47,847 nucleotides of DNA from Stenotrophomonas panacihumi (GTDB lineage: Bacteria > Pseudomonadota > Gammaproteobacteria > Xanthomonadales > Xanthomonadaceae). The notes beneath the pieces were generated by a model. The model was given only the letters and a program-made list of their open reading frames with translations. It was not told where the DNA came from and ran no database searches. Positions 27,534-35,977 of this stretch are shown piece by piece. The stretch lies in contig NZ_LLXU01000062.1 in NCBI RefSeq assembly GCF_001431645.1, forward strand, positions 1 through 47,847, written 5' to 3'. The position numbers were made by a program, and so were the translations under genes. How positions within the stretch are numbered: the first letter of the stretch is position 1; every line of letters starts with the position of its first letter.

Positions 27534-29732
27534 ATGACGTCACGCGTTGTCCTGATTTCACTCCTCCTGGGCCTGCTGGCCGGCTGCGCAAGCACGCCGA
27601 CGCCGGACGTGCGCCGCGCGCCGACCCAGCCGCCGCCGCGCACCGCGCCGGTCGCCACCGACGATGCCGGCACCGATGCCGGCCCGCAGCCGGTGATCCG
27701 CCGTGGCAGCGGCGAGGTGATCAACCGCGGCGCGGCATCGCGCCCGGCCCCCGCGCTGGCCGCCGCGAGCACCGGCGAGGCCACGTTCAATTTCGAAGGC
27801 GAATCGCTGCAGGCGGTGGTCAAGGCCATCCTCGGCGACATGCTCGGGCAGAACTACGTCATCGCCCCCGGCGTGCAGGGCACGGTGACGCTGGCCACGC
27901 CCAAGCCGGTGTCGCCGGCGCAGGCGCTGAACCTGCTGGAGATGGTGCTGGGCTGGAACAACGCGCGCATGGTCTACAGCGGCGGGCGCTACAACATCGT
28001 GCCCGCCGACCAGGCGCTGGCCGGCACCGTCGCGCCGAGCACCGCGCCGGCGGCGAACGCGCGCGGCTTCGAGGTGCGCGTGGTGCCGCTGCGCTACATC
28101 TCCGCCAGCGAGATGAAGAAGATCCTGGAGCCGTATGCGCGGCCGAATGCGATCGTCGGCACCGATGGCTCGCGCAATGTCATCACCCTGGGCGGTACGC
28201 GAGCGGAGCTGGAGAACTACCTGCGCACGGTGGAGATCTTCGACGTCGACTGGCTGTCGGGCATGTCGGTGGGCGTGTTCCCGATCCAGTCGGGCAAGGC
28301 GCAGGACGTGGCGGCGGACCTGGAAAAAGTGTTCGGCGAGAAGAGCGGCACGCCCAGCGCGGGCATGTTCCGCTTCATGCCGTTGGAGAATGCGAATGCG
28401 GTGCTGGTGATCACGCCGCAGTCGCGCTACCTCGACCAGATCCAGCAGTGGCTGGAACGCATCGACAGCGCCGGCGGCGCGCCGCGGCTGTTCTCGTATG
28501 AACTGAAGTACATCAAGGCGCGCGAGCTGGCCGACCGGCTGGCCGAGGTGTTCGGGGCCAGCACGCGGGGTGGCAGCGACAACGCCTCGCTCGCACCGGG
28601 CGCCACGTCGATGCAGCTGGGCGATTCGCTGGATTCTGCGAGCCTGGGGCGTGATGCCGGCAGCAGCCTGGGTTCGAACAGCAGCAGCGGCTACGGCAGC
28701 ACGGGCGGCACGGGCAGCAACAGCAGCGGTATCGGCAGCGGCGGCGATTTCACCCTTTCGCCACGCCAGACCGGCAACGGCAGCGTGACGCTGGAAGTGG
28801 AGGGCGACCGCGTCGGCGTCTCGGCCGTGGAGGAAACCAACACCCTGCTGGTGCGTGCCGCGCCACAGGCGTGGCGCTCGATCCGCGAGGTGATCGAGAA
28901 GCTCGACACCATGCCGATGCAGGTGCATATCGAGGCGCAAGTGGCGGAGGTGAAGCTCACTGGCAAGCTGAGCTACGGCGTGAACTGGTACTTCGAGAAT
29001 GCCGTTACGGCCGATCCGCCCAACCTGCCTTCCGCACAGGGCCGCAACATCTGGGGCGACATCTCCGGCACCATCGGCAGCGGGGGCCTGGGCTGGACCT
29101 TCCTGGGCAAGAACGCCGCGGCGGTGATCTCCGCGCTGGATGAAGTCACAAACGTGCGCTTGCTGCAGACGCCCTCGGTGTTCGTGCGCAACAACGCCGA
29201 GGCCACGTTGAACGTCGGCACCAAGGTGCCGATCAACTCGGTGTCGGTGAATACCGGCCTGGGCTCCGACAGCACCTACAGCCAGGTGCAGTACCTGGAT
29301 ACCGGCGTGATCCTCAAGGTGCGCCCGCGCGTGACCCGCGAGGGCACCGTGTTCCTGGATATCGTGCAGGAAGTGAGCTCGGCCGGCGCCGCGCCGGCCA
29401 GTTGCGATCCGACCAAATCCACCTGCAATCCGCCCATCGACACGCGTCGCGTCCACACGGAAGCGGCGGTACGCAGTGGCGACACCATCATGCTGGCCGG
29501 CCTGATCAGCGATCAGGACGAGGACGGCTCGTCCGGTGTTCCTTTCCTCAGCCGCCTGCCGGTGGTCGGCGCGCTGTTCGGCAAGAAGACGCAGAACGAG
29601 ACGCGCCAGGAAGTCATCGTCCTGATCACCCCGACCATCGTGAAGGATGCCAACGAGGCGGTGCGGTTCAACGACGAGTACGGCCGCAAGTTCAAGACGC
29701 TGGAACCGCTGTACACGCCCGCCAAGCAATGA
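27534..29732 (+). CDS. xpsD: Type II secretion outer-membrane secretin XpsD (GspD)
   Basis: Forms the outer-membrane gate for folded exoproteins. The 732-residue product has a lipoprotein signal (MTSRVVLISLLLGLLAG, Cys18), suggesting lipid anchoring and no need for a separate pilotin of the usual kind. After a Pro-rich linker come N-domains: FNFEGESLQAVVKAILGDML, then VRVVPLRYISASEMKKILEP, and FRFMPLENANAVLVITP. A Gly/Ser-rich loop (about residues 380-405) precedes the C-terminal secretin domain, with RLLQTPSVFVRNNAEATLNVG and VPFLSRLPVVGALFG. The last base of its stop belongs to the next gene's overlap (ATGA), so a glycosyltransferase-like gene is coupled to it. Confidence 0.96.
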   Translation: MTSRVVLISLLLGLLAGCASTPTPDVRRAPTQPPPRTAPVATDDAGTDAGPQPVIRRGSGEVINRGAASRPAPALAAASTGEATFNFEGESLQAVVKAILGDMLGQNYVIAPGVQGTVTLATPKPVSPAQALNLLEMVLGWNNARMVYSGGRYNIVPADQALAGTVAPSTAPAANARGFEVRVVPLRYISASEMKKILEPYARPNAIVGTDGSRNVITLGGTRAELENYLRTVEIFDVDWLSGMSVGVFPIQSGKAQDVAADLEKVFGEKSGTPSAGMFRFMPLENANAVLVITPQSRYLDQIQQWLERIDSAGGAPRLFSYELKYIKARELADRLAEVFGASTRGGSDNASLAPGATSMQLGDSLDSASLGRDAGSSLGSNSSSGYGSTGGTGSNSSGIGSGGDFTLSPRQTGNGSVTLEVEGDRVGVSAVEETNTLLVRAAPQAWRSIREVIEKLDTMPMQVHIEAQVAEVKLTGKLSYGVNWYFENAVTADPPNLPSAQGRNIWGDISGTIGSGGLGWTFLGKNAAAVISALDEVTNVRLLQTPSVFVRNNAEATLNVGTKVPINSVSVNTGLGSDSTYSQVQYLDTGVILKVRPRVTREGTVFLDIVQEVSSAGAAPASCDPTKSTCNPPIDTRRVHTEAAVRSGDTIMLAGLISDQDEDGSSGVPFLSRLPVVGALFGKKTQNETRQEVIVLITPTIVKDANEAVRFNDEYGRKFKTLEPLYTPAKQ

Positions 29733-30586
29733 GTGCCGCCCCGCCCATCGTCCTGCTGCCGGTCGGCACCGACGACCGCGCGCTGGACGCCTGCCTCGGT
29801 GCGCTGGAGGCAGGCACGCCGCCGGGCACCCCCGTGTGGCTGGCCGACGACGCGCAGGCGGGCCCGCGTGGCGTGGCGGTGATCGAAGCCTGGCTGGCGC
29901 GCACGCGCCTGCAGGCGGATTACACGCGGCGCGAACGGCCGATCGGCGAGGTCGCGCACCTGGATGAAATGCTGCGCGCCTGTGGCGCCGCCGATGTCGT
30001 GGTGCTGTCTTCGCAGGCGCAGCCGCTGCCCGGTTGGCTGCGCCAGCTGGAGGCGTGCTTCGCCCGCGATGCCGCCATCGCCAGCGCCACGCCATGGAGC
30101 AATGCCGGCGAAGCGGCCGCATGGCCGCGGCTGGGCGAAATCAATCCATTGCCGGATGATCCCGAGCGCTTGGCCGCCGCCTGCGCGGCGATGCCGCCGC
30201 TGCACCCGGAGCTGCCCTCGGCCATCTGCCATGCGGTAGCGCTACGCGGCAGCGCCCGCCAGCGTGCCGGCGGGCTGGACGCCAGCAGCTACGGTGCGTG
30301 GTACGCGGCGCTGATCGACCTGAGCCTGCGCATGGCCGGGCTCGGCTGGCGCAACGTGCTGTGCGAGACCGCTTTCGTCGCGCGCGAGGAAGAGGGCATG
30401 CCCGCCGACGGCGACATGGATGCGCTGGCCACGCGCTGGCCGGCCTGGCATTCGCGCCTGGCGGGCTTTTTGATGGACGACCCGCTCGCGGCGATGCGCA
30501 CGCAACTGCAACAGCTTTACGAGGCCACGCCGGTCGCCATGCCGCAGCGCGACCTGTTCGGCGAAACCCGAGGGAAAGAGGAATGA
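29729..30586 (+). CDS. Degenerate GT2-like protein coupled to xpsD
   Basis: A 285-residue protein starting MSAAPPIVLLPVGTDDRALD, overlapping the secretin stop by four bases. The fold reads as GT-A family 2: an N-terminal IVLLPV strand, an LPGWLRQLEACFARDAAIASATPWSN segment equivalent to the PGWL...D..I....P.SN block of family 2 enzymes, and a late GLGWRNVLCETAFVAREEE. Where such enzymes carry an Asp motif like NSD before PPGWL, this protein has VVVLSSQAQPLPGWL, with no acidic residue. It may therefore be catalytically dead or use another residue. No signal peptide is seen, so it should be cytoplasmic. Its role with the secretion operon is unknown. Confidence 0.6.
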   Translation: MSAAPPIVLLPVGTDDRALDACLGALEAGTPPGTPVWLADDAQAGPRGVAVIEAWLARTRLQADYTRRERPIGEVAHLDEMLRACGAADVVVLSSQAQPLPGWLRQLEACFARDAAIASATPWSNAGEAAAWPRLGEINPLPDDPERLAAACAAMPPLHPELPSAICHAVALRGSARQRAGGLDASSYGAWYAALIDLSLRMAGLGWRNVLCETAFVAREEEGMPADGDMDALATRWPAWHSRLAGFLMDDPLAAMRTQLQQLYEATPVAMPQRDLFGETRGKEE

Positions 30587-31425
30587 ATGCAGCCATCGCC
30601 GCGCTGGTGGTTACGTACCGCAGCGCGGCCACCATCGACGAATGCCTGTCGCGCTTGCGCGCGGCCGCCGAGGTGGCCGAGATCCGCGTGGTCGACAACG
30701 ATTCGGACGACGACACGCTCAGCGTCGTGCAGCGCCATGCCATCGAGGATGCGCGCGTGCACTTCATCGCCAACCCGGACAACCCCGGCTTCGCCACCGC
30801 CTGCAACCAGGGCGCGGCGGATTCACACGCGCCGTGGCTGGTGTTCATCAACCCGGACCTGATGGTCGCGGCGGATACGCTTTCGCAGCTGCGCGCGCGC
30901 GCCGAAGCGCTCGGCGTGCCCGCGCTGCTCGGCGTGGAGCAGGTGGACGAACACGGCGAGCCCGATGGCGCGGTGCGCCGTCGCGACCCGGACTTCGCCG
31001 CGATGCTGCGCGCGCCGCGCCGCGGTGCGCAGCTGGCGGTGCCGGCCGACCCTTCGCTGGCGTTGCAGCCGGTGGAGGCCATCTCCGGTGCGTTGATGCT
31101 GATGCCACGCAGCCTGTTCGATGGCATCGGCGGCTGGGATGCCGGCTACCGCCTGCATGCCGAGGACCTCGACCTGTGCCGCCGCGCGCGCCAGGCCGGG
31201 GCGATGGTGGCGGTCGCCAACGACCTGCGCGTGGTGCACCTGCGCGGTGTCTCGAGCCGCTCGCGGCCGTTCTTCGTCGAATGGCACAAGCATCGCGGGC
31301 TGTGGCGCTATTTCCGCAAGTTCGAAGCGCCCCGGCGCAGCTTGCCGGTGCGCGCCGGCGTGTGGCTGGCAATCTGGGCGCATGCGGCCGCGCAGGTGCC
31401 GCGCCTGCTGCGGCGTGCCGGGTAG
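30583..31425 (+). CDS. Family 2 glycosyltransferase (rhamnosyltransferase-like)
   Basis: Cytoplasmic glycosyltransferase of 280 residues that would transfer a sugar from a nucleotide donor. ATG 30583 overlaps the previous stop (ATGA). Family 2 features are complete: IAALVVTYRSAATIDECL, IRVVDNDSDDDT, HFIANPDNPGFATACNQGA, the metal-site motif FINPDL, an ISGALMLMPRSLFDGIGGWD acceptor-side block, and the catalytic region AEDLDLCRRARQAG. The C-terminal third is basic, with a possible membrane-associated helix (GVWLAIWAHAAAQVP). The ANPDNPGFA and AEDLD motifs are typical of rhamnosyltransferases, but the donor cannot be deduced. Position suggests a surface glycan or a modification tied to the secretion machinery. 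Confidence 0.85.
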   Translation: MNAAIAALVVTYRSAATIDECLSRLRAAAEVAEIRVVDNDSDDDTLSVVQRHAIEDARVHFIANPDNPGFATACNQGAADSHAPWLVFINPDLMVAADTLSQLRARAEALGVPALLGVEQVDEHGEPDGAVRRRDPDFAAMLRAPRRGAQLAVPADPSLALQPVEAISGALMLMPRSLFDGIGGWDAGYRLHAEDLDLCRRARQAGAMVAVANDLRVVHLRGVSSRSRPFFVEWHKHRGLWRYFRKFEAPRRSLPVRAGVWLAIWAHAAAQVPRLLRRAG

Positions 31426-31476
31426 GGGCGCGGCGGGCACGCGGCGCCTGCACATCGACCGGGTCATAATCTCCCC

Positions 31477-32661
31477 ATGATCATCACCTCGCTGCTCGAC
31501 ACCGACCTGTACAAATTCACCATGATGCAGGCGGTGCTGCACCAGCACCCCGGCGCGCAGGTCGAATACCGCTTCAAGTGCCGCACGCCGGGCATCGACC
31601 TGGCGCGGTACATCGACGAGATCTCCACCGAGATCGACCTGCTGTGCGAGCTGCGCTTCCAGCCCGACGAGCTGGCCTACCTGCGCGCGATGCGTTTCAT
31701 CAAGCCGGACTTCGTCGACTTCCTCGGCCTGTTCCACCTGGACCGCAAGTACCTCACCCTGCGGCCCTCGCGCCAGGTGGAGGGCGAGATCGAGCTGATC
31801 ATCCGCGGCCCGTGGCTGCACACGATCCTGTTCGAAGTGCCGCTGCTGGCGATCATCAACGAGGTCTGGTTCCGCAACACCAGCCAGCCGGATTTCGAGG
31901 AAGGGCGCCGCCGCCTGCAGGCCAAGGTCGCGCGGCTGGCCGCGCCCGGCTACGAGGATTGCCGCGTCGCCGATTACGGCACCCGCCGGCGCTATTCGCG
32001 GCAGTGGCACGGCGAACTGCTGCCGCTGCTGCGCGAGGGCTGGGGCGAACGCTTCGTCGGCACCAGCAACGTGTACTTCGCCCGCCGCTACGGCATGACC
32101 CCGCTGGGCACGATGGCCCACGAATACCTGCAGGCGTTCCAGGCGCTGGGCCCGCGCCTGCGCGATTCGCAGGTGGCGGCGCTGGAGTCTTGGGCGCGCG
32201 AGTACCGCGGCGACCTGGGCATCGCGCTGTCGGACGTGGTCGGCCTGGATGCCTTCCTGCGCGACTTCGACCTGTACTTCTGCAAGCTGTTCGACGGCAT
32301 GCGCCACGACTCGGGCGACCCGTTCGTGTGGGGCGAGCGCATCCTGGACCACCTGCAGCAGCACCGCGTGGACCCGCGCGGCAAGGTGCTGGTCTTCAGC
32401 GACGGCCTGAACATCGAGCGGGTGATGGGCCTGTTCGACCACTTCAAGGGCCGCTGCCGGTTGTCCTTCGGTGTCGGTACCCACCTGACCAACGACCTGG
32501 GGCCGGAGCCGCTGCAGATCGTCATCAAGATGGTCCGATGCAATGGCCAACCGGTGGCCAAACTGAGCGATTCACCCGGCAAGAGCATGTGCGACGACCC
32601 GGGCTACCTGCGCTACCTGCGGCAGGTGTTCGAGGTCCAGGACACCCCCGACGCCGAGTGA
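31477..32661 (+). CDS. pncB: Nicotinate phosphoribosyltransferase
   Basis: Converts nicotinate and PRPP to nicotinate mononucleotide in the Preiss-Handler NAD salvage route, with ATP hydrolysis. The 394-residue length matches the gammaproteobacterial PncB. The N-terminus [20 protein letters not shown] is diagnostic. The autophosphorylated histidine lies in [12 protein letters not shown]. The phosphoribosyl-binding region includes [12 protein letters not shown] and [17 protein letters not shown] (31464-31469), 8 bp before the start, looks like a -10 but would leave almost no leader, so it may instead be chance. The gene is 51 bp downstream of the glycosyltransferase and followed by a hairpin. 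Confidence 0.96.
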   Translation: MIITSLLDTDLYKFTMMQAVLHQHPGAQVEYRFKCRTPGIDLARYIDEISTEIDLLCELRFQPDELAYLRAMRFIKPDFVDFLGLFHLDRKYLTLRPSRQVEGEIELIIRGPWLHTILFEVPLLAIINEVWFRNTSQPDFEEGRRRLQAKVARLAAPGYEDCRVADYGTRRRYSRQWHGELLPLLREGWGERFVGTSNVYFARRYGMTPLGTMAHEYLQAFQALGPRLRDSQVAALESWAREYRGDLGIALSDVVGLDAFLRDFDLYFCKLFDGMRHDSGDPFVWGERILDHLQQHRVDPRGKVLVFSDGLNIERVMGLFDHFKGRCRLSFGVGTHLTNDLGPEPLQIVIKMVRCNGQPVAKLSDSPGKSMCDDPGYLRYLRQVFEVQDTPDAE

Positions 32662-32667
32662 CGCGCA

Positions 32668-32684
32668 GCGGCGTTTTTTGCCGC
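32668..32684 (+). terminator. Short hairpin after pncB
   Basis: GCGGC and GCCGC pair around GTTTTTT, starting 7 bp after the pncB stop. The T-run lies in the loop rather than after the stem, so efficient intrinsic termination is doubtful. Confidence 0.35.
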
Positions 32685-32736
32685 ACTGCGACCAGTCAAG
32701 GTGAAATTTCGCAACCCGATAGGGTAAAGTGCGATC

Positions 32737-32760
32737 CAATTCTCAATTGTGCACTGCACA
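32737..32760. promoter_or_regulatory. Two overlapping perfect inverted repeats upstream of the bcs promoter
   Basis: CAATT-CTC-AATTG (32737-32749) overlaps TGTGC-ACT-GCACA (32748-32760) by two bases. They end 9 bp before the sigma-54 promoter element. The second has the wrong spacing for a Clp/CRP site (TGTGA-N6-TCACA). The first has CAAT/ATTG half-sites reminiscent of FleQ sites but with different spacing. Operator function is inferred. Confidence 0.45.
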
Positions 32761-32769
32761 GCGTCGTGT

Positions 32770-32786
32770 TTGGCACCGCGCTTGCA
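32770..32786 (+). promoter_or_regulatory. Sigma-54 (RpoN) promoter of the cellulose operon
   Basis: TTGGCAC-CGCGC-TTGCA matches the -24/-12 consensus, with GG at 32772-32773 and GC at 32784-32785 separated by exactly 10 bases. Transcription would start near 32797, giving a leader of about 50 nt before bcsD. Activation would need an enhancer-binding protein such as FleQ. Confidence 0.75.
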
Positions 32787-32800
32787 TATGTTTGACCCGT

Positions 32801-32821
32801 ACCGGGGGCATGATGCCCGGT
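32801..32821 (+). other. Hairpin in the bcs leader
   Basis: ACCGGG and CCCGGT can pair around a 9-nt loop; alternatively GGGCA-TGA-TGCCC forms inside it. It lies between the predicted start point and the bcsD start codon, where two competing folds could tune translation or mRNA stability. Confidence 0.35.
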
Positions 32822-32847
32822 GCACCCCCACGCAGCACGGTTCAGGC

Positions 32848-33303
32848 ATGACTTCGTTCGATCCTTCAACGCTGTTTCGCGCCCGCGGCTGTTCCCGGCA
32901 ATGGCTCGGTTTCGTCCGTGCCCTGGCCGAGGAGTTCGCCGCCGAACTCCCCGAGCATGAGCTGGCCACCCTGATGGCCCGCATCGGGCGCCGCTTTGCC
33001 CATCGCCATCCGATCGGCGAATGCGTGGCGCTCGGCGAGGTCGAGACCGCGGCCAACCGGATCTGGGGCGAGGTCGAATGGGGCCAGTGCCGCATGGAAG
33101 AGCAGGCCGGCAGCGTGGAGATCACCCACGCCGCCCCGCCGCTGGCCGTGGCCTTGACGGGCATGGACTGGAGCGACGGCTTCCTGGCGGGGGTGTATGA
33201 GGGGTGGTTCCAGCAACTGGGGATGCTGGCGGGGCTGGCGGTGAACGCCGAACGCCCGCCGGCGCCGGATCTGCGCCGGCTGCGGCTGGCGCGGGCGGTG
33301 TAG
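32848..33303 (+). CDS. bcsD: Cellulose synthase subunit BcsD
   Basis: Periplasmic subunit that in Komagataeibacter forms an octameric ring guiding four glucan chains. The 151-residue product starts MTSFDPSTLFRARGCSRQWL. It matches the BcsD pattern in its central helices (LMARIGRRFAHRHPIGE and RIWGEVEWGQCRMEEQAGSVEITH) and in its C-terminal GFLAGVYEGWFQQLG, equivalent to the LEGLYGRWITSQ region of the acetic-acid-bacterial protein. ATG 32848 is preferred; upstream in-frame starts would extend across the predicted leader. Like other BcsD proteins it lacks an obvious signal peptide. Its position first in the operon, before bcsA, marks a type I bcs cluster. Confidence 0.82.
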   Translation: MTSFDPSTLFRARGCSRQWLGFVRALAEEFAAELPEHELATLMARIGRRFAHRHPIGECVALGEVETAANRIWGEVEWGQCRMEEQAGSVEITHAAPPLAVALTGMDWSDGFLAGVYEGWFQQLGMLAGLAVNAERPPAPDLRRLRLARAV

Positions 33304-33331
33304 GCGCGGTGTACACATCTTGGGGGCAAGA

Positions 33332-33748
33332 ATGAACGACAAGCACAAGCAAGCACAGGAAGAGGCACTGGACGACGTCGACCGCCTGTTCGCCCGCCTG
33401 GGCAGCAAGGGGGCCGACGAGTACCGTGATTTCGTGCCGGGCAAGCTGCCCACGCGCGAAGCGGCGGTCGAAGCGTTGCAGGTGCCGGTGGAAGCGGTGA
33501 AGTCGGCCGAAGCGAAGGCGCCGGAAGCGCCCGCGGTCGAACCGCCGTCGATGCCGCCGCCGCCGTCGCCGCCGATCCTGGCCGCGATCCGGCCGCTGCG
33601 GTCCGAGCAGGTGCAGGTGCAGGCGCAAGTGCAGAAAAGCCCGGTGGGGGCGCCGGCGACCGAACTGGACGCGTTGTTCCAGCGTCTGCTGCAGGCCGAT
33701 GCCGCTCCGGCGGCGTCCGGGCCGCTGCGGCGCATGTTCGGGCGCTGA
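33332..33748 (+). CDS. bcsP: BcsP/BcsR-like cellulose biosynthesis accessory protein
   Basis: Small (138-residue) cytoplasmic protein. ATG 33332 is preferred over an in-frame TTG at 33320. Three parts are visible: an N-terminal motif DDVDRLFARLGSKGADEYRDF of the BcsR type (D..LF..LG....Y..F), a disordered Glu/Pro/Ala-rich middle with a run of prolines, and a C-terminal TELDALFQRLLQ...LRRMFGR block. BcsR-family proteins regulate the synthase, often with the ParA-like BcsQ. BcsP-type proteins carry this motif and may organise BcsD. No bcsQ is present between here and bcsA. The name is based on motif and context rather than strong full-length similarity. Confidence 0.65.
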   Translation: MNDKHKQAQEEALDDVDRLFARLGSKGADEYRDFVPGKLPTREAAVEALQVPVEAVKSAEAKAPEAPAVEPPSMPPPPSPPILAAIRPLRSEQVQVQAQVQKSPVGAPATELDALFQRLLQADAAPAASGPLRRMFGR

Positions 33749-33830
33749 AACGGCGGGTCGGGCGAGGGCCCGGCGGGACTGAAAGATCGGCGCGACCGCG
33801 CGCCACGGGTGCTGTCATAAGGAACGTTTG

Positions 33831-35975
33831 ATGAGTATCGCCACCGCGCCGCGCTCCGGCACGCTGTTGCCCAGGCTTGCGACCTGGACTCTCTGGCTGC
33901 TGGGCGCGCTGCTGCTGGTGTTCGTGGTGGCGGTGCCGATGGACGTGGCCCAGCAGATGATCTTCTCGGCCGTGCTGTTCGTCGTGGCGCTGTTCCTGCG
34001 CCGGCGCGGCGGGCGGGTGGTCGTGCTGATGATGATGGGCATGTCGCTGGCGGTGTCCTCGCGCTACATGTGGTGGCGCCTGACCGAGACCATGGGCGTG
34101 GGCGGCGTGGTCGACCTGGTGCTCGGCCTGGGCCTGGTGGCCGCCGAGCTGTACGCCTTCGTGATCCTGGTGCTGGGCTTCTTCCAGGTGCTCTGGCCGC
34201 TGAACCGCAAGCCGGTGCCGCTGCCGGCCGACCAGCGCGAATGGCCGACCGTGGACGTGTTCATCCCGACCTACAACGAGCCGCTGTCGGTGGTGCGCAC
34301 CACCGTGCTGGCGGCCACGGTGATGGACTGGCCGTCGGACAAGATCAACGTGCACGTGCTCGACGACGGCCGCCGGCCGGAGTTCCGCGAGTTCTGCGAA
34401 CAGGTCGGCGTGCACTACGTCACCCGCACCAACAACTTCCACGCCAAGGCCGGCAACATCAATGCCGCGCTGAAGAAGGCCAAGGGCGAATACGTCGCCA
34501 TCTTCGACTGCGACCACATTCCCACCCGCTCGTTCCTGCAGGTGGCGATGGGCTGGTTCCTGCGCGACCCCAAGCTGGCGGTGGTGCAGACCCCGCACTA
34601 CTTCTTCTCCGCCGACCCGTTCGAGCGCAACCTCGGCACGCACGGCAAGGTGCCCAACGAGGGCGAGCTGTTCTACGGCCTGCTGCAGGACGGCAACGAC
34701 CAGTGGGACGCGACGTTCTTCTGCGGCTCATGCACCGTGATCAAGCGCGGCCCGCTCGACGAGATCGGCGGCGTGGCCGTGGAGACGGTGACCGAGGACG
34801 CGCATACCGCGCTGAAGCTGCACCGCCGCGGCTACCGCAGCGCCTACCTGGCGATCCCGCAGGCCGCCGGCCTGGCGACGGAGAGCCTGTCGGGCCACGT
34901 CGCGCAGCGCATCCGCTGGGCGCGCGGCATGGCGCAGATCGCGCGCCTGGACAACCCGTTGTTCGGCAAGGGCCTGCGGATATCGCAGCGGCTGTGCTAC
35001 CTCAACGCGATGCTGCACTTCTTCTACGGCCTGCCGCGCATCATCTACCTGACCGCGCCGCTGGCCTTCCTGTTCTTCGGCGCGCATGTCATCCATGCCT
35101 CGGCGCTGATGATCCTGGCCTACGCGCTGCCGCACATCTTCCAGGCCAACCTCACCAACATCCGCGTGCAGGGCAAGTATCGCCACCTGCTGTGGAACGA
35201 GGTCTACGAGACCACGCTGGCGTGGTACATCCTGCGCCCGACGCTGGTGTCGTTCATCAACCCCAAGCTCGGCAAGTTCAACGTGACGCCGAAGGGCGGC
35301 CTGGTGCAGCGCGGCTACTTCGACTCGCAGATTGCCAAGCCCTACCTGTTCCTGCTGGTGCTCAACCTGGCCGGCATCGCCGCCGGCATCATGCGCTGGA
35401 GCTTCGCCAGCGATGCCGGCGAGCTGCACACCATCTGGTTCAACCTGGGCTGGACGGTCTACAACATGCTGCTGCTCGGCGCGACCATCGCCACCGCCAG
35501 CGAGACGCGCCAGGTGCGCCGCTCGCACCGCGTGCCGCTGGATGCGCCGGTGAGCGTGCGCCTGGCCGATGGCACGCTGCTGGAAGGCCGCACGATCAAC
35601 TTCTCCACCGGCGGCATGGCGATCCGGCTGGACCAGCCGCAGCCCATCGAGCCGGGCATGAACGTGCAGATCGGCCTGCGCCACCGCGGCGTGGAGCAGC
35701 CGCTGCCGGCCATCGTGCGGCATGACCGCGACGGCCAGATCAGCATCGAATTCGCGCAGATGGACCTGGAGCAGGAGCGCTGGCTGGTCGCCTGCACGTT
35801 CGCGCGCGCCGACCTGTGGCTGGGCCAGTGGGGCCAGCACGACCGCGATTCGTTCCTGCGTTCGGTCGGCCAGGTGCTCGGCGCGAGCATGCGCGGCTTC
35901 CGCCGCCTCGGCCAGCACAGCATCAGCAGCCTGCGGCGCGGGTTCCGCCCCGTCGGCCACGAAGAGGGCGCGTGA
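33831..35975 (+). CDS. bcsA: Cellulose synthase catalytic subunit BcsA
   Basis: Inner-membrane processive GT2 enzyme that polymerises UDP-glucose into beta-1,4-glucan and extrudes it. ATG 33831 follows AAGGAA with 6 bp spacing (714 residues); a TTG immediately before it is less likely. Four N-terminal hydrophobic segments precede the GT domain, which has VDVFIPTYNE, LDDGRRPEFR, Asp226-Cys-Asp228, Glu322-Asp323 in the TED motif, and Q359-R-I-R-W363. Further membrane helices follow, then a C-terminal PilZ domain (about 555-660) with RRSHR and NFSTGG. These are the residues that bind c-di-GMP, so the enzyme should be activated by that messenger. The stop overlaps a possible GTG start of bcsB. 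Confidence 0.97.
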   Translation: MSIATAPRSGTLLPRLATWTLWLLGALLLVFVVAVPMDVAQQMIFSAVLFVVALFLRRRGGRVVVLMMMGMSLAVSSRYMWWRLTETMGVGGVVDLVLGLGLVAAELYAFVILVLGFFQVLWPLNRKPVPLPADQREWPTVDVFIPTYNEPLSVVRTTVLAATVMDWPSDKINVHVLDDGRRPEFREFCEQVGVHYVTRTNNFHAKAGNINAALKKAKGEYVAIFDCDHIPTRSFLQVAMGWFLRDPKLAVVQTPHYFFSADPFERNLGTHGKVPNEGELFYGLLQDGNDQWDATFFCGSCTVIKRGPLDEIGGVAVETVTEDAHTALKLHRRGYRSAYLAIPQAAGLATESLSGHVAQRIRWARGMAQIARLDNPLFGKGLRISQRLCYLNAMLHFFYGLPRIIYLTAPLAFLFFGAHVIHASALMILAYALPHIFQANLTNIRVQGKYRHLLWNEVYETTLAWYILRPTLVSFINPKLGKFNVTPKGGLVQRGYFDSQIAKPYLFLLVLNLAGIAAGIMRWSFASDAGELHTIWFNLGWTVYNMLLLGATIATASETRQVRRSHRVPLDAPVSVRLADGTLLEGRTINFSTGGMAIRLDQPQPIEPGMNVQIGLRHRGVEQPLPAIVRHDRDGQISIEFAQMDLEQERWLVACTFARADLWLGQWGQHDRDSFLRSVGQVLGASMRGFRRLGQHSISSLRRGFRPVGHEEGA

Positions 35976-35977
35976 GC

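Noticed and set aside
32748..32760. Clp/CRP-type binding site TGTGC-ACT-GCACA
   Set aside because: The consensus needs TGTGA-N6-TCACA. Here the spacer is 3 bp and the half-sites differ, so it was recorded only as an unassigned inverted repeat.
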